Below, piece after piece: positions 9,206 through 17,165 of a DNA stretch of 64,000 nt. The position numbers were made by a program, and so were the translations under genes. The stretch is taken from contig OY970397.1 of NCBI GenBank assembly GCA_963720515.1, positions 806,001-870,000 on the forward strand, read 5' to 3'. Numbering within the stretch: the stretch's first letter is position 1; each line of letters opens with the position of its first letter. Under the pieces are notes generated by a model. It was not told the origin of the DNA. It worked only from the letters and a program-made list of their open reading frames with translations, and did not search any database. The DNA is from G963720515 sp963720515 (GTDB lineage Bacteria; Actinomycetota; Thermoleophilia; Gaiellales; Gaiellaceae).

Positions 9206-10435
9206 TTAGGACACGGCCCAGGCGAGCGCCCGCTGCTCGAGGGCTTCGACGTACGGCGCCTTCTCGGCCCAGTAGCGCTCGCCGTCGCCGGCGGACGCCT
9301 CGAGCGCGCGGCGCTTCTCGGCGGCGTAGGCGGCCGTCTCCCGCGGGTGGGCTCGGAGGTAGTCGCGAAAGGCGAGATGGCGCGTCCAATGGCCGCCGCC
9401 GAGCTCGACTGCGTGGACGTGCCGGCTCGGCGCGCGGAAGTAGATCCGGCCGGGCAGCCCGTACTCGCCGAGGGCCTCGTAGCCGAGCGCCTCCATCGCG
9501 TGGATCCGCTCCGGCGGGACGTCGCGCGGGTCGAGCCCGGCGAGGAGATCGACGATCGGCTTCGCCGCGAGCCCCGGCACCGACGTCGAGCCGACGTGCT
9601 CGACTGCGACGGCGCCGAGCGCCTCGCGGACGCTCTCGGCCTCCTCGGCTGCGAGCCCCGCCCAGGCGGGATCGGGCTCGGCGAGCACCACAGGCGGAGT
9701 CGGGCTCAGCCGCGCGAGCGCCCCGGCGAGCGCGTCGCCCGCGCTCTCGCGCACGACGAGCTCGGCGTGCGGATCCACCCACGTCGGCGTGCGGTTCACG
9801 ACCGCGACCGCGCCGCCCGCGTCGAGGGTCTCCTGCGGCAGGCCGCCCACCGGGAAGACCTCGAGCGACGAGCCGACGACGATCAGGAGCGCAGCCTCGC
9901 GGACGAGCGCCCGCGCACGGTCGACCGCCGCCGGCGGCAGCAGCTCGTCGAAGAACACGACGTCCGGCTTCAGCACCGCGCCGCAGGCCGGGCAGCGGGG
10001 CGCACCGTCGCGCTCGATCAGCGGCTCGACCTCGGCGAGCGGATACGACGCGCCGCACGCGAGGCACGACGACGTGCGGATCGACCCGTGCACCTCGACC
10101 ACGTCGCGCGAGCCGGCCCGCTCGTGCAGCAGGTCGATGTTCTGCGTGACCACCGCGCGGACGAGCCCGCGGCGCTCGAGCTCGGCGAGCGCGCGGTGCG
10201 CCCGGTTCGGCTCCGCCGCGCCGAGCATCTCGAACCGCGGCGCGTAAAAGCGCCAGACCTTCTCCGGATCGGCGTGGAAGGCCCCGAGCGTCGCGTACTC
10301 GAGCGGGTCGAACTGCGCCCAGATCCCGGTCGGCGAGCGGAAGTCCGGCACGCCGCTCTCGGTCGAGATCCCCGCGCCCGTGAGGACGACGACGGGCTGC
10401 CGGTCGCGGATCAGCGCTGCGAGCTGCTCGCTCAT
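9206..10435 (-). CDS. Sirtuin (NAD-dependent deacylase) fused to a GrpB/UPF0157 nucleotidyltransferase-like domain
   Basis: 409 residues with two domains. Residues 1-235: SIR2 deacylase, with NAD-binding TGAGISTESGVPDFRS, TQNIDLLHERAG, catalytic His in EVHGS, a zinc ribbon of CLACG and CPACG, and GSSLEVFPVGGLP. Residues ~240-409: GrpB family, with VEHVGSTSVPGLAAKPIVDLL, typical of the minimal nucleotidyltransferase fold, then FRDYLRAHP and AEKRRAL. Both families are normally separate proteins. Start ATG 10435 (MSEQLAALI) is preferred because the upstream extension has no typical residues. Sirtuins remove acyl groups from lysine using NAD; the activity of GrpB is unproven. The divergent XRE-cupin gene starts 149 bp away. 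Confidence 0.9.
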   Translation of the reverse strand: MSEQLAALIRDRQPVVVLTGAGISTESGVPDFRSPTGIWAQFDPLEYATLGAFHADPEKVWRFYAPRFEMLGAAEPNRAHRALAELERRGLVRAVVTQNIDLLHERAGSRDVVEVHGSIRTSSCLACGASYPLAEVEPLIERDGAPRCPACGAVLKPDVVFFDELLPPAAVDRARALVREAALLIVVGSSLEVFPVGGLPQETLDAGGAVAVVNRTPTWVDPHAELVVRESAGDALAGALARLSPTPPVVLAEPDPAWAGLAAEEAESVREALGAVAVEHVGSTSVPGLAAKPIVDLLAGLDPRDVPPERIHAMEALGYEALGEYGLPGRIYFRAPSRHVHAVELGGGHWTRHLAFRDYLRAHPRETAAYAAEKRRALEASAGDGERYWAEKAPYVEALEQRALAWAVS

Positions 10436-10555
10436 GGCCGTAGCGGACCACACCGCCGTCGCCACGCGCGGAACAGGGACAGCGCCGAGAGAGGCGAGCC
10501 ACGCGTGACGAGCGGCGGCGGCCTTCGTGAATTCGGACGCTGGAGCAGCCGGTTG

Positions 10556-10570
10556 GTTAGTGGCACTAAC
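10556..10570. promoter_or_regulatory. Perfect dyad, likely autoregulatory operator of the XRE-cupin gene
   Basis: GTTAGTG-g-CACTAAC, a perfect 7 bp inverted repeat with one central base, 14 bp before the ATG at 10585. A possible -10 TAACAT (10567-10572) overlaps its right arm, so a bound repressor would block RNA polymerase. XRE-cupin regulators commonly bind such short dyads at their own promoters. Confidence 0.6.
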
Positions 10571-10584
10571 ATTCGTTTACCGTC

Positions 10585-11145
10585 ATGGCAGTTGCGGCCA
10601 CCATCGAGATCGGCGCACGGCTGCGCGCAGCACGGCAGCAGCGCGGCATGACGATCGCCGAGCTCGCGGCGGCGGCCGGCCTGACGAGCGGCTTTCTGAG
10701 CCAGCTCGAGCGCGATCAGACCTCCGTGTCGCTCTCCTCGCTCGCCCGGATCTGCGAGGCCCTCGGAATCACGATCGGCTCGCTCACCGACCGCCCCGCG
10801 CTCGGCCGGCTCATCCGCCGCGACGACCGCCAGCGCAGCGTCGTGTCGGGGGAGAGCGGCGAGCACTACATCATCTCGTCGCCCGCGGAGCGACGCTTCC
10901 AGGCGATCGACACGCGCATCCCGCCGGGGGGCTCGGCCGGCGAGCCGCAGTACTCGTTCCCGGCCGAGGCCGAGCTCGTGGTCTGCATCGAGGGCTCACT
11001 CGAGCTGCGGGTCGGCGACTCCACGCACCGGCTCGAGGCGGGCGACACATTCACGTACTCGCCCCGCGACGCGCATACGTGGCGCAACCCGTCGGAGACC
11101 GACGAGGCCCACGTGATCTGGTTCTCCGTACCGAATCCGTACTGA
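10585..11145 (+). CDS. XRE-family transcriptional regulator with cupin domain
   Basis: 186 residues. N-terminal helix-turn-helix at about residues 9-63 (LRAARQQRGMTIAELAAAAGLTSGFLSQLERDQ), C-terminal small-molecule-binding cupin at about residues 110-182 (EAELVVCIEGSLELRVGDSTHRLEAGDTFTYSPRDAHTWRNP). Related regulators (PuuR/SutR types) sense amines, amino acids or sulfur compounds; the ligand here is unknown. A perfect dyad sits in its promoter. The next plus-strand gene, hemQ, is 129 bp downstream with its own -10, so regulation of hemQ is not implied. Confidence 0.9.
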   Translation: MAVAATIEIGARLRAARQQRGMTIAELAAAAGLTSGFLSQLERDQTSVSLSSLARICEALGITIGSLTDRPALGRLIRRDDRQRSVVSGESGEHYIISSPAERRFQAIDTRIPPGGSAGEPQYSFPAEAELVVCIEGSLELRVGDSTHRLEAGDTFTYSPRDAHTWRNPSETDEAHVIWFSVPNPY

Positions 11146-11274
11146 CCGAGTCGTTCGGCCCGTCAGTGCGGACGCGCCCGACTGCCCGCCGACGGGCGCG
11201 CCCGCAGTTCCAAGGTAGGGCCGCCCGGCGCGCTCATGGTCAGGAAAGGCGCACGGGACGGATACGATTTCCGC

Positions 11275-11987
11275 ATGCCCGAGGAGTCCACCGCCGACCA
11301 GTACGTCGCCTACACGCTCTACCGCCTCGACCCGGCCTGGCGCCGGCTCCCGTGGAGGAGCGCATCGCCGCCAAGGAGGCCTTCGCCGAGGTGATCGAGG
11401 CCTGGCAGGATCGGATGGATCTCCGCAGCTTCAGCCTGGTCGGCGTGCGGCCCGAGGCCGACCTCATGCTCTGGAAGCTGACCGAGCGGTTCGAGGACCT
11501 CCGCGAGCTCGCTACCGACCTGAACGCGACGCCGCTCGCCGGCTGGCTAGAGACGCCGTACTCCTACCTCGCCGCCACGCGCCCGTCGAAGTACTTCGAG
11601 CGCGACCCGCGCCGCCCGCCGCGGCGCGTCATCCCGCGCGGCGCGCCGTACCTAGTCGTCTATCCGTTCGTGAAGAAGCGCGAGTGGTACTCGCTCTCCA
11701 TGGAGGACCGCGGCCGCGCGATGCGCGAGCACGCGGAGGTCGGCGGGCGGTTCGTCACGATCACGAACCACACGACGTACTCGTTCGGGATCGACGACCA
11801 GGAGTTCATGACCGCGTTCGAGTGCGAGGCGCCGAGCGACTTCCTCGAGCTGATGATGACCCTCCGCGAGACGGAGGCGTCCCGCTACACGGAGCGGGAC
11901 GTCCCCATCTTCGTCGGCGAGGCCGCGGAGATCCGCGCGATCCTCGACTCGCTCGACGGCGCCTCGGCGCGCGTCGAGTCGCGCTAA
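11275..11987 (+). CDS. hemQ: Coproheme decarboxylase (chlorite dismutase family), frameshifted in this sequence
   Basis: HemQ/ChdC converts coproheme to haem b in the Gram-positive haem pathway. Residues match HemQ: FSLVGVRPEADLMLW, LATDLNATPL, the long loop ending YLVVYPFVKKREWYSL (conserved Tyr and Lys), RAMREHAEVGGRFV, TTYSFGIDDQEFMTAFE, and DVPIFVG at the end. The ATG at 11275 (MPEESTADQYVAYTLYRLD) is 6 nt after a TACGAT box. Around 11350 the frame shifts by one missing base (RRLP to VEERIAAKEA), most simply one lost G in CCCGTGG. The last bases overlap the convergent secreted-protein gene. Confidence 0.9.
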
Positions 11988-12550
11988 GCGGTCGGCTGCG
12001 GCCCGTGCCGGTGCCGGGTCACGGCGTAGGCGCCGAGGCCCGCGAGCACGAGGAGCAGCACTCCGGCCGCGAGGAGCGGCCAGAACGGCGAGCCTCCGTC
12101 CTCTCCGGCCGAAGCCACGGCGGCCGGGCCGGGACCCGACGGCGCAGCCGTGGCCGCGGCCGCCGCCGCCCCGACCTGGATCGTGCCTCCCTCGTACTCC
12201 CTGTCGGTCACGCCGTCGATGAGCGAATAGCGCCACACGCCGGCCGACGGGAAGCTGACGGTCGCGGCGTAGATCATCTGGCCGTCTGCGGCCTTCGCGC
12301 TCGTGCGCGCGGCCGCTACGTCCTCGGAGGCGCCGGAGACGGTGTTCGTGATCCGGATGGACGGCGTCGCCTCGCGCAGCATGTCGGGCTCGCCGTGTAC
12401 GAGCAGGCTCGCGTTCCAGTCCTCGCCGTCGGCGAGCGCGGTGGGCGCGCTCTCGGCGAGCGCGACGCTCATGTCCTTGGCCTGCGCGGCCGCGGAGAGG
12501 GCCAGAGCGGCGACGAATGTGAGTCCGGTGAGCGCGAGGGCGCGACGCAT
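11984..12550 (-). CDS. Secreted protein with C-terminal membrane anchor, FixH/CopC-like fold
   Basis: 188 residues: signal peptide (MRRALALTGLTFVAALALSA, cleaved near AQA-K), a beta-sandwich of about 100 residues (SVALAESAPTALADGEDWNASLLVHGEP ... IYAATVSFPSAGVWRYSLIDG), an Ala/Pro-rich linker, and a membrane helix near residues 157-178 (PLLAAGVLLLVLAGLGAY) followed by a basic tail. The layout is that of CopC/YtkA-like extracellular domains, but no copper-ligand set is evident. It ends against hemQ with overlapping stops. Confidence 0.75.
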   Translation of the reverse strand: MRRALALTGLTFVAALALSAAAQAKDMSVALAESAPTALADGEDWNASLLVHGEPDMLREATPSIRITNTVSGASEDVAAARTSAKAADGQMIYAATVSFPSAGVWRYSLIDGVTDREYEGGTIQVGAAAAAATAAPSGPGPAAVASAGEDGGSPFWPLLAAGVLLLVLAGLGAYAVTRHRHGPQPTA

Positions 12551-12594
12551 GGTGCCTCCTTCGGTCCGTTTCCCCCTCTACACCGGGCGCGCCA

Positions 12595-13329
12595 TCAGGG
12601 TTCCGGGCAGTTCTCGGAGTCGGGACAGCGCGCGAGGATCTCGAGGCCGCCGCGTCCGTCGAGCCGGAGCGCGACCGACGCCGCGTTGTTCGCGTACGAC
12701 GCCTCGCGGAGGATCCGGTCCGGGTTCGCGAAGTGGACGAGGACGAACTCCCCGGCGAGGCCGGTCACGTCCACGTACTGGCCCTCGAGCACCGGCGCGT
12801 AGTCGTCGCCGTAGCCGGGCGAGATCCCCTCGTCGAGCTCGCGGAGCCCCGGCTCGTGGCGGCCGCACTCCTCCGTCCAGACCGGCTCCGCGGGCTCGCC
12901 TGGGAGCCGGCGCGAGCGGTGGGAGTCGTAGCGGTCGCCGAGGCAGAAGCCCGCCTTGCGCGCGGTGAGGACGCGGCGGCCGGATGCGTCGCGGAGCTCG
13001 TAGCGCTCGAAGCCCATGAGGTGCCAGTGCGCGTGCGTCTGCGCGTGGACGTAGCGGAGCTCCCCGTCGACCGGGACGGCGTCGTCGCCGAGCACCTGGC
13101 GCACGGACATCGTCTCCGCTCCGGAGTCGCGCTCGGCGTGGACTACGAGTGACCCCGGCCCGACGTTGTCCACGGCGGAGGCGAACGCGAGGAGGTCGCG
13201 GTCGCCCTCGCGGTGGATGGTCACCGCCGCAGGGACGGCCTGGTCGAGATCGGGCAAGCGCACGGCCGGCGCGTCCGCGCCGCAGCCCGCGACGTAGACA
13301 GCGGCGACGAGAAGCGCCGGCCCGCGCAT
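12595..13329 (-). CDS. Lysyl-oxidase-like lipoprotein
   Basis: 244 residues from ATG 13329: signal peptide with lipobox VAGC (MRGPALLVAAVYVAGC), then a lysyl oxidase family domain. The copper-binding signature is visible as AQTHAHWHLMGFERYEL (about residues 115-131), followed by KAGFCLGD, ECGRHEPGLRELDEGISPGYGDDY and AGEFVLVHFANPDRILREASYANN. Bacterial and archaeal members oxidise primary amines and may modify extracellular polymers or protein side chains; the substrate is unknown. The longer upstream reading lacks a plausible signal peptide. Confidence 0.88.
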   Translation of the reverse strand: MRGPALLVAAVYVAGCGADAPAVRLPDLDQAVPAAVTIHREGDRDLLAFASAVDNVGPGSLVVHAERDSGAETMSVRQVLGDDAVPVDGELRYVHAQTHAHWHLMGFERYELRDASGRRVLTARKAGFCLGDRYDSHRSRRLPGEPAEPVWTEECGRHEPGLRELDEGISPGYGDDYAPVLEGQYVDVTGLAGEFVLVHFANPDRILREASYANNAASVALRLDGRGGLEILARCPDSENCPEP

Positions 13330-13361
13330 GCCCTGGTACGCCGCGCGGCGGCCGGAGGTTC

Positions 13362-13751
13362 CTAGTAGCCGTAGGTGTGCTGGTCGCGCCAGGTCCGTAC
13401 CATCGCGAATCCGCACGCGGCGAGCACGACGAAGAACACGAGCGCCTGGAATCCGCCGGTGGGCCAGGGAAGGACGAACCGCGCCAGGATGTCGACCAGC
13501 GCGAGGAACGCCGCGCCGTAGAACACGACGCGCGCCCGGAGCGGCCAGAGCCCGATCTCGTGCCGGTGCTGGCGCCAGAGGACGAAGAGGAAGATGCCGA
13601 TCGCGACGAGGAACGCGATCTGGATCAGGTAGAGCACGAGGCCGAGGCCGATCGCCCCCGCCTGGCCGGCCGCGGTGATCCCGGCGGCGATCGCGAGGAT
13701 GATGATGAAGCCGCGGAGCGTGCCGTTGGTGCGGGGATCCCAGTCGGTCAT
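13362..13751 (-). CDS. Small membrane protein, four helices
   Basis: 129 residues with hydrophobic segments at about 13-34, 36-56, 73-92 and 99-117, and HRHEIGLWPLRAR in a loop. No family recognised. The ATG (13751) overlaps the stop of the upstream membrane protein gene as ATGA, so the two are translated together and may form a complex. Confidence 0.8.
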   Translation of the reverse strand: MTDWDPRTNGTLRGFIIILAIAAGITAAGQAGAIGLGLVLYLIQIAFLVAIGIFLFVLWRQHRHEIGLWPLRARVVFYGAAFLALVDILARFVLPWPTGGFQALVFFVVLAACGFAMVRTWRDQHTYGY

Positions 13752-14101
13752 GCGGTCGTGTAGGCCCGGACGGCGAGCGCGGCCGCGACGAGGCTCGCGA
13801 CCACGAACCAGAGCAGGCGGCGCGCGGGAACGGGCGGCGCGTAGACCCAGGGCGAGAGGACGGCCCCGAGCGCGAACGCGCCGTAGGCGTAGTGGAGCTT
13901 GTCGGCCGCGCGGTAGTCGTCCGAGAGGAGCAGGAGCCCGAGCGCGACCTGGGCGATCACGACTGCCTGCGCGCCGGCGAGGACATGCGCGTAGACACGG
14001 TTCGGCGGCCGCTTCCGGATCACGTAGACGAGCCCCCAGCCGAACGACAGGAGGGTCGCGGCGATGACGAGGACGGCGTTCCAGCGGTGGAGGTCGAGCA
14101 C
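13748..14101 (-). CDS. Small membrane protein, four helices
   Basis: 117 residues from GTG 14101 (LDLHRWNAVLVIAATLLSFGWGLVYVIRKRP). Helices at about 8-26, 39-58, 68-85 and 95-113, with a His at helix starts (LDLHRWNA, DKLHYAYG). It resembles small cytochrome-associated or DoxX-sized proteins in length, but no family is certain. Forms an overlapping pair with the gene at 13362-13751; the start lies 42 bp from the divergent peroxiredoxin. Confidence 0.72.
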   Translation of the reverse strand: MLDLHRWNAVLVIAATLLSFGWGLVYVIRKRPPNRVYAHVLAGAQAVVIAQVALGLLLLSDDYRAADKLHYAYGAFALGAVLSPWVYAPPVPARRLLWFVVASLVAAALAVRAYTTA

Positions 14102-14143
14102 AGGGGCGGAGCGTACCGCCTGTCCGTCGCTACACTCGCGCCG

Positions 14144-14602
14144 ATGATCGAGGAGGGCCAGCAGGCGCCTGATTTCGACCTCGCCGCGGGCGACGGTGAG
14201 CGCATCAAGCTCTCGGATCTCCGCGGCAAGCCGGTCGTCCTCTACTTCTATCCCAAGGACGACACGCCCGGCTGCACGGCGGAGGCCTGCCAGTTCCGAG
14301 ACGCGTACGGCGAGTTCCGGGCGCGCGGCGCGGTGATCCTCGGCGTCAGCCCCGACGACGAGACCTCGCACGCGAAGTTCCGGGAGAAGTTCTCGCTGCC
14401 GTTCCCGCTGCTGGCCGACCCCGATCACGCGGTCGCCGAGGCGTACGACGTCTGGCGCGAGAAGAAGAACTACGGCAAGACGTACATGGGGATCCTGCGC
14501 TCGACGTTCGTGATCGGCGCGGACGGCACGGTCGAGAAGGCCATGTACGGCGTAAAGGCCGACGGGCATCCGGAGAAGGTGCTTCAGGCGCTTTCGGCCT
14601 AG
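14144..14602 (+). CDS. bcp: Thioredoxin-dependent peroxiredoxin, BCP/PrxQ type
   Basis: Reduces hydrogen and alkyl peroxides via thioredoxin. 152 residues, full length: GQQAPDFDLAAGDGERIKLSDLRGKPVVLYFYPKDDTPGCTAEACQFRD contains the peroxidatic Cys (CTAEAC, with a second Cys five residues on as in the alpha-2 PrxQ subtype) and the supporting TPGC motif; STFVIGADG follows near the C-terminus. A TACACT box ends 7 nt before the ATG, so a leaderless mRNA is likely. The TAG stop sits at the centre of a perfect 26 bp palindrome. Confidence 0.95.
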   Translation: MIEEGQQAPDFDLAAGDGERIKLSDLRGKPVVLYFYPKDDTPGCTAEACQFRDAYGEFRARGAVILGVSPDDETSHAKFREKFSLPFPLLADPDHAVAEAYDVWREKKNYGKTYMGILRSTFVIGADGTVEKAMYGVKADGHPEKVLQALSA

Positions 14603-14613
14603 GCCGAAAGCGC
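14588..14613 (+). terminator. Perfect 26 bp palindrome overlapping the bcp stop codon
   Basis: GCGCTTTCGGCCT followed immediately by its exact reverse complement. The bcp TAG (14600-14602) is near the axis. It is a strong potential hairpin without a T-tract, consistent with the T-poor terminators of high-GC actinomycetes. Being symmetric it could also act on minus-strand transcripts. Confidence 0.6.
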
Positions 14614-14651
14614 TACGGGGCCGCCATCCGTTACTCGGGTGCGTCTAATAC

Positions 14652-14749
14652 GGGCTCCCGACCCGCCCCCTTCTCGCCGCTCAGGCTATCGCCGCAGCAC
14701 GCGTTTGTCTGCGTCCCAAATGGACACAGCGCGCGCCGAATGTGTGTCA
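14652..14749 (+). repeat. Dispersed element copy 2, ending on the stop codon of the flippase-like gene
   Basis: Diverged copy: GCTATCGCCG, then CACGCGTTTGTCTGCGTC, and a well-conserved end GCGCGCCGAATGTGTGTCA. The final TCA is the complement of the TGA stop of the minus-strand gene 14747-15671, exactly as copy 4 begins on the TGA of the GNAT gene. The C-rich outer end is GGGCTCCCGACCCGCCCCC. Confidence 0.65.
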
Positions 14750-15671
14750 GGCGGAGACGGGCTGCCAGCGGCTGCGGAGCCGCACGCCGCCGCGCCATGC
14801 GACCGCGAACAGGATCACCGCGGCGCCAGCGAGGATCACGAGCGCCTGGGCCGCGACGGCGACGCCGATCGCCTGCGTCGTCGAGAGCCCGCTCGCCACG
14901 AGGACGGCCGCGCCGGCGCCCGCCTGCGTGGCCGCGCCCGCGGGCGCGACGGGGAGACAGCCCGAGGCGGCCGCCGCGCATAGGAAGACGAGCGCGAGCG
15001 GGAGCGAGAGGCCGACGCCCAGCGCGGCCAGGAGCAGCATGAGCCCTCCGGCTCGCACGAGCCACGAAAGCGCCACGAAGACGGTCGCCTTCGACGCCTC
15101 GCGAGGACAGATCGAGCGGTCGGCGAGCCAGCGTGTCGCGCGGAAGCGCGCGCCGAAGCCGCTCCGCGCCAGGCGCGGAAGTCCCAGGACGACCGCGGCG
15201 GCGCCGAGACCCGCGAACGCGACCACGCCGAGCCCGATTCGCAGCGCGATCGGAACGTCGCCGGTCGCAGCCGCGGTCGACGCGAACGGGGTCAGCGCGA
15301 CCGTGTCAACGAGGCCGAGCATGAAGAGCGAGAGGCAGAGCGTCCCGACGCCGGCCGAAGATCCCGACCAGCGCCGCACGACGGCGAGCCGGATCGCGTC
15401 GTCCATCCGGCCGGGGAGCGCAACTCCGCCGACGCAGGCCGCGCCGCTCGCAGCCGCGAGCGTGAGCGACCCGGGCCGCTCATGCGGGACGAAGAGCCGC
15501 TGCCAGCCGTACGCCTTGAGCGCATAGCCGGCGAGGAAGAGCAGGCCGGCCGCGGCGGCGAGCTTCGGGTTCGCGTGCGCGAGCGGCCAGCCGCTCTGTG
15601 AGAAGTGCCGCAGCGCAAACGCGCCGAGGACAACAACCGCGACGAGCGAGAACCCATTCAGCGCGAGCTTC
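14747..15671 (-). CDS. Lysylphosphatidylglycerol-synthase-type (UPF0104) membrane protein
   Basis: 307 residues from ATG 15671 (MKLALNGFSLVAVVVLGAFAL). About eight hydrophobic helices; conserved-looking GGVALPGRMDDAIRLAVVRR in the middle matches the lipid flippase/synthase fold (PF03706 type, as in MprF transmembrane domains), while no soluble lysyltransferase domain follows. An ATG at 15802 would extend it by 44 residues but begins right beside a truncated tRNA, so the shorter form is preferred. Likely moves or modifies a lipid or polyprenyl-linked sugar; the substrate is unknown. Its TGA is the first base triplet of a dispersed element. Confidence 0.75.
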
Positions 15672-15812
15672 ATCCGCGACCATGACCGGATCTCCCTGAG
15701 AAACCTCACAGGGAACCAATCGGCGGTGAAGGGCGGTGCAACAGCCCGAGAACGGGTGACGAGGGCCTCCCGTGAAGCGAGGAGCCCGCTCGGCGGACTC
15801 ATGGACTGGCGA

Positions 15813-15857
15813 TGCGGATGAAAGGACTTGAACCTCTACGGGGTTCCCGAACCACTG
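15813..15857 (-). pseudogene. Truncated tRNA-Leu, 3' half only
   Basis: Reading on the minus strand, the acceptor 3' strand and T arm are nearly those of the intact tRNA-Leu at 15951-16034 (TGCGGATG-a-AGGACTTGAACCTC on the plus strand, about two mismatches), and a variable-arm-like GGTTCGGGAACC precedes them. No D arm, anticodon arm or 5' acceptor strand could be found upstream. It may be a remnant left by integration and deletion at a tRNA, or by a decayed duplication. Confidence 0.65.
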
Positions 15858-15950
15858 GTGTCCGATGGTCCCATGTGCCGCGAAGCCCGATGGACTCAAG
15901 GGTAGCTGCAACTCGGACGAGCCGACGCCGCATCGCTCCCGGGAGCTAAG

Positions 15951-16034
15951 TGCGGATGAGAGGACTTGAACCTCCACGGGCTTGCGCCCACACGGCCCTG
16001 AACCGTGCGCGTCTACCAATTCCGCCACATCCGC
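15951..16034 (-). tRNA. tRNA-Leu(CAG)
   Basis: 84 nt without CCA. Acceptor stem GCGGATG/CATCCGC, D arm GGCGGAATTGGTAGACGC, anticodon stem CACGG/CCGTG with loop TTCAGGG (anticodon CAG), long class II variable arm TGGGCGCAAGCCCG, T arm GAGGTTCAAGTCCTC. Discriminator base A. CCA is not encoded. A TAGAAT box on the minus strand at 16047-16052 lies 12 bp before the 5' end, a good -10 for a short leader. Confidence 0.95.
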
Positions 16035-16046
16035 GTGGCAGAGGCG

Positions 16047-16052
16047 ATTCTA
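16047..16052 (-). promoter_or_regulatory. -10 box of tRNA-Leu
   Basis: TAGAAT on the minus strand, 12 bp before the mature tRNA 5' end; initiation would fall about six bases before the tRNA. The -35 is not clear. Confidence 0.5.
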
Positions 16053-16072
16053 GCGACGGTTGCTCAGCGTCC

Positions 16073-16321
16073 TCACCGGCGCGAACGGTCGTCGCGCTCC
16101 TCGATCACAGGCAGGCTGGCGAGGTCGCGCTCGACGCTCGCGGCGAAGTCGTCGTCGCCCTCCCCGTCGATCACGGAGAGCCGTTCCTTCCTGCGGCGCC
16201 GGTCGCGCGTCGCGCGGGCGTCGGTGCCGAGCTTCGCGGTGAGGCGGGGCCACTCTGCGGCAACCACGAGAAGCGCGGCGCATCCGAGCAGCACCAGGGT
16301 GAAAAGACCCACGGGTCTCAT
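16073..16321 (-). CDS. Small single-pass membrane protein
   Basis: 82 residues from ATG 16321: an N-terminal helix (MRPVGLFTLVLLGCAALLVVAAEW), then a charged cytoplasmic tail (RATRDRRRRKERLSV ... DFAASVERDLASLPVIEERDD). Its codon pattern and clear TM-then-acidic layout support a real gene, but no family is recognised. It lies directly upstream of tRNA-Leu in the same direction. Confidence 0.6.
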   Translation of the reverse strand: MRPVGLFTLVLLGCAALLVVAAEWPRLTAKLGTDARATRDRRRRKERLSVIDGEGDDDFAASVERDLASLPVIEERDDRSRR

Positions 16322-16395
16322 TGTAGAGAACGCTTCTGAACCGCTCAGGACGGGGACTCAGGGCTTGGCAACGGCTGCCGATAGAGGAAGAAGCC

Positions 16396-16560
16396 ATGCG
16401 TCAGGACGTCTGGATCCCCCTCGTGCTCCTCGTCGCCTGGGCGACCGTGGCCCGCGCGGTGCTCGTCTACGCACAGAAGCTCCCCCCGACGTGCGCGCGC
16501 TGCGGCCTCCGGTTCGAGCGCCGGCACCTCGGCGAGCCCGTCTGCCGCTGCGGGCACTAG
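16396..16560 (+). CDS. 54-residue membrane protein with a zinc-ribbon-like tail
   Basis: Short gene: MRQDVWIPLVLLVAWATVARAVLV forms one helix, then PPTCARCGLRFERRHLGEPVCRCGH carries four cysteines (CxxC and CxC) plus His, a likely zinc ribbon. A good ribosome-binding site GAGGAAG stands 6-12 bases before the ATG. Stop shared with the convergent DedA gene in a CTAG overlap. Function unknown; similar tiny zinc-ribbon membrane proteins are widespread and uncharacterised. Confidence 0.75.
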   Translation: MRQDVWIPLVLLVAWATVARAVLVYAQKLPPTCARCGLRFERRHLGEPVCRCGH

Positions 16561-17156
16561 CCGCGCTTCTCGGCGCGGCGCTCGAGGATCTTCCGCCCGA
16601 GCTCGACGAGCCCCGTGATCGCGAGCGCGATCCCGAACGCTAGGGCGAACGCCCAGAGCGGGTGGTTCTCGAAGGTCTTGCCTCCGAAGAAGCCGAGCGC
16701 GGTCGCGTACGTGGCCCAGATTCCGCCAGCGATCACGTCGAAGAAGATGAACTTGCGCCACGGGTACTCGAGCGTCCCCGCGGCGAGCGTCACCGCCGTC
16801 CGGCCGCCGGGGATGAAGCGGCCGATGATGATGAAGTAGCCGCCGCGCCGGGCCAGGCGGTCCTCCCAGCTCGCGAGCCGCTCCTCCTTCGAGCCCCGGA
16901 ACATCCGCTCCGCGACGCGATGGCCGGCCGTGCGGCCGATCCAGTACGAGGCGTTGTCGCCGGCCACCGCGCCGGCCCAGGCGGCGAGCACGACGCCGAG
17001 GAAGATCAGGTCCCCGTCAGCCGAGAGGACGCCCGCCGTGATCACGGAGGTCTCGCTCGGGACGATCGGGATGACGGCGTCGAGCGCGGAGACGAAGAAG
17101 AGGTAGACGTACGTCCACGGCGACCCGGAGACGTAGTCGGTCAGCGACTGGAACAC
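16557..17156 (-). CDS. DedA/SNARE-associated (VTT) family membrane protein
   Basis: 199 residues, GTG start 17156. Family marks: SALDAVIPIVPSETSVITAGVL near the N-terminus, GAVAGDNASYWIGRTAGHRVAERMF, and the hallmark RRGGYFIIIGRFIPGGRTAVTLAAGTLEYPWRKFIFFD with conserved Arg and Gly-Gly. DedA proteins act in the cytoplasmic membrane, and several are undecaprenyl-phosphate or phospholipid flippases (scramblases). Four to five helices. Alone in its transcription direction here. Confidence 0.92.
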   Translation of the reverse strand: MFQSLTDYVSGSPWTYVYLFFVSALDAVIPIVPSETSVITAGVLSADGDLIFLGVVLAAWAGAVAGDNASYWIGRTAGHRVAERMFRGSKEERLASWEDRLARRGGYFIIIGRFIPGGRTAVTLAAGTLEYPWRKFIFFDVIAGGIWATYATALGFFGGKTFENHPLWAFALAFGIALAITGLVELGRKILERRAEKRG

Positions 17157-17165
17157 GCGGCCAGG

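Noticed and set aside
7311..10502. A 1063-codon UvrC fusion
   Set aside because: The part before residue 440 is an out-of-frame shadow of the sirtuin-GrpB gene; UvrC begins at ATG 9179 with normal N-terminus.
15480..16028. Open frame beginning MAELVDAHGSGPCGRKPVEVQVLSSA
   Set aside because: This is the translation of tRNA-Leu and its truncated copy, a well-known false gene.
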